From Metellina segmentata (taxonomy: Eukaryota > Arthropoda > Arachnida > Araneae > Tetragnathidae), in assembly GCA_947359465.1 (NCBI GenBank), contig OX375879.1:93877630-93941629 (forward strand): 64,000 nucleotides of DNA, read 5' to 3'. Both the position numbers and the translations under genes were made by a program. Shown in pieces: positions 60,449-64,000 of this stretch; the first letter of the stretch is position 1; each line of letters begins with the position of its first letter. The notes below the pieces were generated by a model. It ran no database searches and had not been told where the DNA came from. It was given only the letters and a program-made list of their open reading frames with translations.

Positions 60449-61046
60449 CTAGCAAAATACCCGACCCTACTCGGTTAGAATTGGTTTACTCTAGATTGAA
60501 TATATGATGAATATATATAATGACTTACGTTTATCGTAGAATAAAATAATATTTTAACACCTTTCGCCATCTTTATAATTTCTAGCACTTACTTTAGACA
60601 CAAATCCTACACATGTATATCCATTCATGCACATAATACATTTCACATACATCGCACCCTAGCTGCATGACAAAGCTACAAAAAAACGAAAGGTGACATT
60701 AAAGTTACTACTACAAAAGACGATTTTGAGGGAAATTTGTAATTTCCTTTCTTAATTTCTTTTCATGTTCAACTCAATTAATAAAAACGACGATTTACGG
60801 CGAGTGCTCTCGCACTCATAGTCAACAAAACAATATTTTTTTACTTGTGGCACTCTTGCATCCGGCATGTGACATTGAGGAATTTCGCAATCTTCTCTTG
60901 TCATTATGACAAAGAAATTTTTAATGTTTAAAAAGTTCTAGTTTGGATTTTTTTAACATTATTCTTTCAATAACGGCATTATTCTTTCAATAATGGCATA
61001 AATTATAGTTAAAATTTGCTTTATTCTGACTTGCCTGCCACTTTAA

Positions 61047-61715
61047 GGCCGGTGCAAACATACGGTTTTTCAACGTGCGGCGCCACTGCGGCACCGAAAC
61101 CCAAATATGCACACATAACCATGAAATGACGCACGAACTCACTATCGCCATTTGCGATAAATATTCTATCGAAATAAACGTGTTTATTTCGCTTACTTGG
61201 TGTAAAAAAATTTATATTTTGAAACAAAATAGACGTTATTGAATACAGCCATTTATTAATTATTATTTATATTCTATTTGTTTACCGGTTGTTAAACCAT
61301 TTGTTACCGGTTTTTCAACGCAACGCAAGTGCTGTCTGAGTACATTAAATCCAATGGAGCAGTGCACACATGCCTCCAGCGCCGCTGGGGCGACGCACGT
61401 CCAACTTGCGTGCAATTTGTACCGCAGTTCCCCACTGCGCCGCACACGAGTCTCCGTTATGAAGTACCTTGTTTTCATAAACAAATGAAATATAAATATT
61501 ATTTAATAAATGATTGTATCCAGTAACGTCTATTTTGTTTCAAAACATACTTTTATTGCACCAAGTAAGCGAAATAAACACTGTTCTTCGATAGAATATT
61601 TATCGCAAATGGCACAAAATGAGTTCGTACGTCATTTCACGGTTATGTGTTTATAGTTGAGCTTAGGTGCCGCAGTGTCGCCGCACGTTGAAAAACCGGA
61701 TGTGTGCACCGGGCC
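61047..61715. mobile_element. Harbinger-like MITE, copy 3, rearranged
   Basis: Starts ggccggtgcaaacatacggt and ends ggatgtgtgcaccgggcc. Its first about 220 bases are in inverted orientation relative to copies 1 and 2 (the cgccatttgcgataaatatt block faces the other way), and then a copy in the normal orientation follows from about 61305 without its left terminus. It is therefore about 220 bases longer than the 451-452-bp copies. It sits in the Helitron near a TTA site. Confidence 0.7.
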
Positions 61716-61784
61716 ATAGTCGAATACTTTGTGGTGGTGTTGCGTGTGATGAAAAAGAAAAACAATTCATTAAAATAATAAATA

Positions 61785-61810
61785 TTTAAAAAAAAAAAAA
61801 AAAAAAAAAA
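61785..61810. repeat. Poly-A tract
   Basis: An uninterrupted A run of more than 20 bases, in the third Helitron copy just right of the MITE; other Helitron copies have no such run at this place. Confidence 0.85.
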
Positions 61811-62718
61811 CAGCGAAATAAAACAAACTAAAAGATGTCGGGAAAAAGTTGTTCTAAATATATTAATTTGTGATTCTTTTATCTCTTGATCTCGCAGTTG
61901 CCTCAACTTGTAACTAAAAAGTGCACAAAATTTAGAAATGCAAAATCAATTCAGAGCGAAAGAAACACGAGTTTGCGGTTTTATTCGCGTTCATTGAAAA
62001 ATATCGTCAGTCCTAAATATTCGGAAATCGTTTACATTGCGCAAAAAATAATAATAAGATTCGAAATAAATGAAGTATCAGAGCTAAAATTTCATAAAAA
62101 ATAATAATAATAATTTTTTGAAAAATAATTGTTTTTTTAGCAGTACTAGTAAAGCAAATCAAAGTAATCGTAATACTCAATATACATTCCAATTTATACA
62201 AAACTACCAATTCATGGTTGATTTAAGTATACTTACTCAGGTGTTTTAGCATGAAACTCATCTAAATATAACAATAAAGAAATGTTTAATATTGCATTCA
62301 CTAAACTAATAGCTAATGTATAAAATAAAAAACATTGCTGTCAAATATCTAGAATAAAATTCATGTGATGTCTACACAAACACAAAATTGAACATAGAAC
62401 AGAAAGACGAACAGACAGACTTTAGCAACCAATTTCACTCATTAAATGAAGATAAGTACTAATTGTATGCAAATTTCCATGAAAATATATTAAACCTTGT
62501 GTGCGTAGGGCACATACATACAGACAGATATCAAACGGGCAAGAGGTGGATTTGGCATCAGAAGTGTCCAAAACGGATATAAACTTGAAATGGGTCGAAA
62601 ATATTCAATGTACAAACAAACACTCCATTCTTATTCAATCATTCTTATTCAGGATGAGTCAAACGAACCTTAAATACCACGTCAAGTTTTACAACTTGAA
62701 ATTTTTTTACTTGAAGTA

Positions 62719-63042
62719 TACAGGGTGTTCGTAAACTATTTAGAAAAAATTGAAAGGTGGATAGTACCCATCAAGACAACCAATATTTTCTATAGAACCT
62801 ATGATCGCAATCCACACACACACTCAGAGTGTCAGAAAAGTGAAACTTAGAAACACGTCCAACAATCACATGTCCTCACTTCTGACATCAATTCTGCTCT
62901 GTCAGGAAAGCAGCACTTCTCCATAATATCATCGTGCGGCATTCGTCGTGTGCAAATGTCTATTGCGAAGACGCAGCACTGACACTTGCGGCTGATTGAC
63001 TGATCAATGTCGATCAAGTGAAAGCCAGCTGAATCAAACGTT
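62719..63042. other. Probable left part of a Tc/mariner-like element
   Basis: cagggtgttcgtaaactatt, preceded by TA at 62717, has the form of a left end of DDE_3-type elements in arthropods. The stretch to the transposase remnant at 63043 has no clear frame. No matching inverted right end was found. Confidence 0.4.
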
Positions 63043-63339
63043 AAGGACATGTGGTTTCAGCAAGATGGAGCCCGACACACTTTATATTACCGCGGCCCTA
63101 ACAGTTCTGAATGCCAGATAACGCGGACGGGGGATTGGACGTGATGGATCTTTCGCGTGGCCTCTACGCTCACCGGACCTGAATCCATTGAACTTTTTGT
63201 GAGGCCACGAAATCATTGGTGTACGAGACACCTGTAGACTCTGCGGAGAATCTCGTTGCAAAAATCCTTGTTGCAGCAGACAAGATCAATACGACACCAG
63301 GAATCTACGAGAGGGGGCGTCAGTCTTATGAAAAATAAC
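63043..63339 (+). pseudogene. DDE (Tc/mariner superfamily) transposase remnant
   Basis: Three blocks in different frames: DMWFQQDGARHTLYY near 63047 with the second catalytic Asp (QQDGA), WPLRSPDLNPLNFL near 63158, where the third acidic residue of the usual PLDFF is replaced by Asn, and LVYETPVDSAENLVAKILVA followed by ADKINTTPGIYERGRQSYEK to a stop at about 63335. It is the family also seen at 34145-34450. The upstream DNA-binding half is missing or unrecognisable. Inactive. Confidence 0.8.
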
Positions 63340-64000
63340 AGAGGAAACACCGTCGTCAGTACAATTAAAGTCAAATGTCATTTTTTAATCTGGAACTCTT
63401 CCTGCTATATATCGTCTACAAAGTTTGATATTTTTCGTCTGCGTGACAATATTATACCGGAAATAAAAATAATCTGGTTAATGAGAGAAGTTTTTGGTGC
63501 CAACAAACAAACCGTTTTATTTCCGCTAATCAAATGTTCTGACACGATATATATACTTAACCTTAAAATGGAGTTTATCGCCGTTTTGGTGACGTTTCGT
63601 GTTTAATCTAATTGGCGTATTTGGATTCTGACATAATTAAAACAAGTCAAGTGATGTCACATTCGGAATACGTAAAGGAATACGTTCCGCCTAACACACA
63701 CAAAACACCTCATTACATTAAACGACAGAAAATGCCTCTTATACAGGGCGTTCAAAATCGACAGTACAATAATCATACCATGCGATTTCTTATCGAAAAC
63801 AAACCCAAAAAGTATTTTCCGTTTTTGGATTGGATGTGGTACGAGCACATGCGTATCTGCAATTATTAGTTCAAAGCACACACATTCAGATTTGCAAATC
63901 CATCTTTACCTTCGTACGTACGTCTAGCTCAGGTACCCGCAACTCTGGAGACGCAAAAGGGTAGTTTGATGCTTTTGGAACTGAAATTTTAAACTATTGA
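63340..64000. other. Sequence to the end of the window
   Basis: At 63744, tacagggcgttcaaaatcga looks like another Tc/mariner-type left end, in the same orientation as the one at 62717, with the rest outside the window. Overlapping frames at 63256-63606 and 63612-63881 have no identified family. Confidence 0.35.

Larger units (their letters stand above)
60449..62640 (-). mobile_element. Helitron, third copy (5' end degraded)
   Basis: On the minus strand the 3' end is at 60449 (gggtattttgctag with the ccgagtagggtcgg stem). The other end matches the family 5' region up to about 62635 (ccattcttatt) and then diverges. The interior follows the outer copy at 41589-44860, including two of the 20-bp repeats at 60961-61000, and is interrupted by a MITE at 61047-61715. 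It lacks the inner Helitron insertion and so shows the empty site at about 62313-62330. Confidence 0.8.

Overview
The window looks like AT-rich intronic DNA from an animal nuclear genome, most likely an arthropod. It has spliced genes, very long introns, and many Tc1/mariner, piggyBac, hAT, Helitron, MITE and SINE copies. The one recognisable host gene is a small-conductance Ca2+-activated K+ channel (SK/KCNN family). I cannot fix the species; the protein sequence fits an arthropod SK, and an arachnid or an insect are both possible.

Four consecutive SK exons lie on the + strand: 29316-29451 (pore), 50742-50852 (rest of S6 and proximal C-terminus), 59172-59299 and 59397-59466 (calmodulin-binding domain). 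Reading phases join cleanly and each exon has AG/GT borders. The introns between them are about 21.3 kb, 8.3 kb and 97 bp. The exons for the N-terminus and S1-S5, and those for the distal C-terminus, were not found and probably lie outside the window. Almost everything else is therefore either upstream of the first visible exon or inside SK introns.

Layout. 0-3 kb: a 231-bp tandem repeat and two head-to-tail copies of a decayed interspersed repeat. 4.7-5.1 kb: a Harbinger-like MITE. 7.1-9.1 kb: a Tc1-like element containing a piggyBac-type MITE. 12.4-14.0 kb: a Tc1 remnant directly next to a hAT element with an 8-bp target duplication. 15.0-16.4 kb: a mariner. 17.5-19.3 kb: a piggyBac. 19.4 kb onward: SINE copies scattered over the rest of the window. 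27.3 kb: a Tc1 fragment. 32.5-38.2 kb: two copies of a hairpin-rich repeat and a long-inverted-repeat element. 39-41.5 kb: minisatellites and a short Helitron-like element. 41.6-44.9 kb: one Helitron inserted inside another of the same family. 45.2 kb: a second MITE. 47.5-49 kb: a cluster of a 14-bp palindrome. 50.9-53.5 kb: a 22-bp minisatellite and a nine-unit 248-bp satellite with dimeric higher-order structure. 56.7-57.9 kb: a nearly full-length but dead Tc1. 60.4-62.6 kb: a third Helitron copy carrying a rearranged MITE. 63 kb: a DDE transposase remnant.

I found no bacterial-type system, CRISPR array, rRNA or tRNA gene. The most interesting observations are the nested Helitrons with an uninterrupted reference copy elsewhere in the window, the alternating-dimer satellite with a lone diverged relative 34 kb away, the palindrome cluster, and one unidentified coding-like segment near 54 kb.
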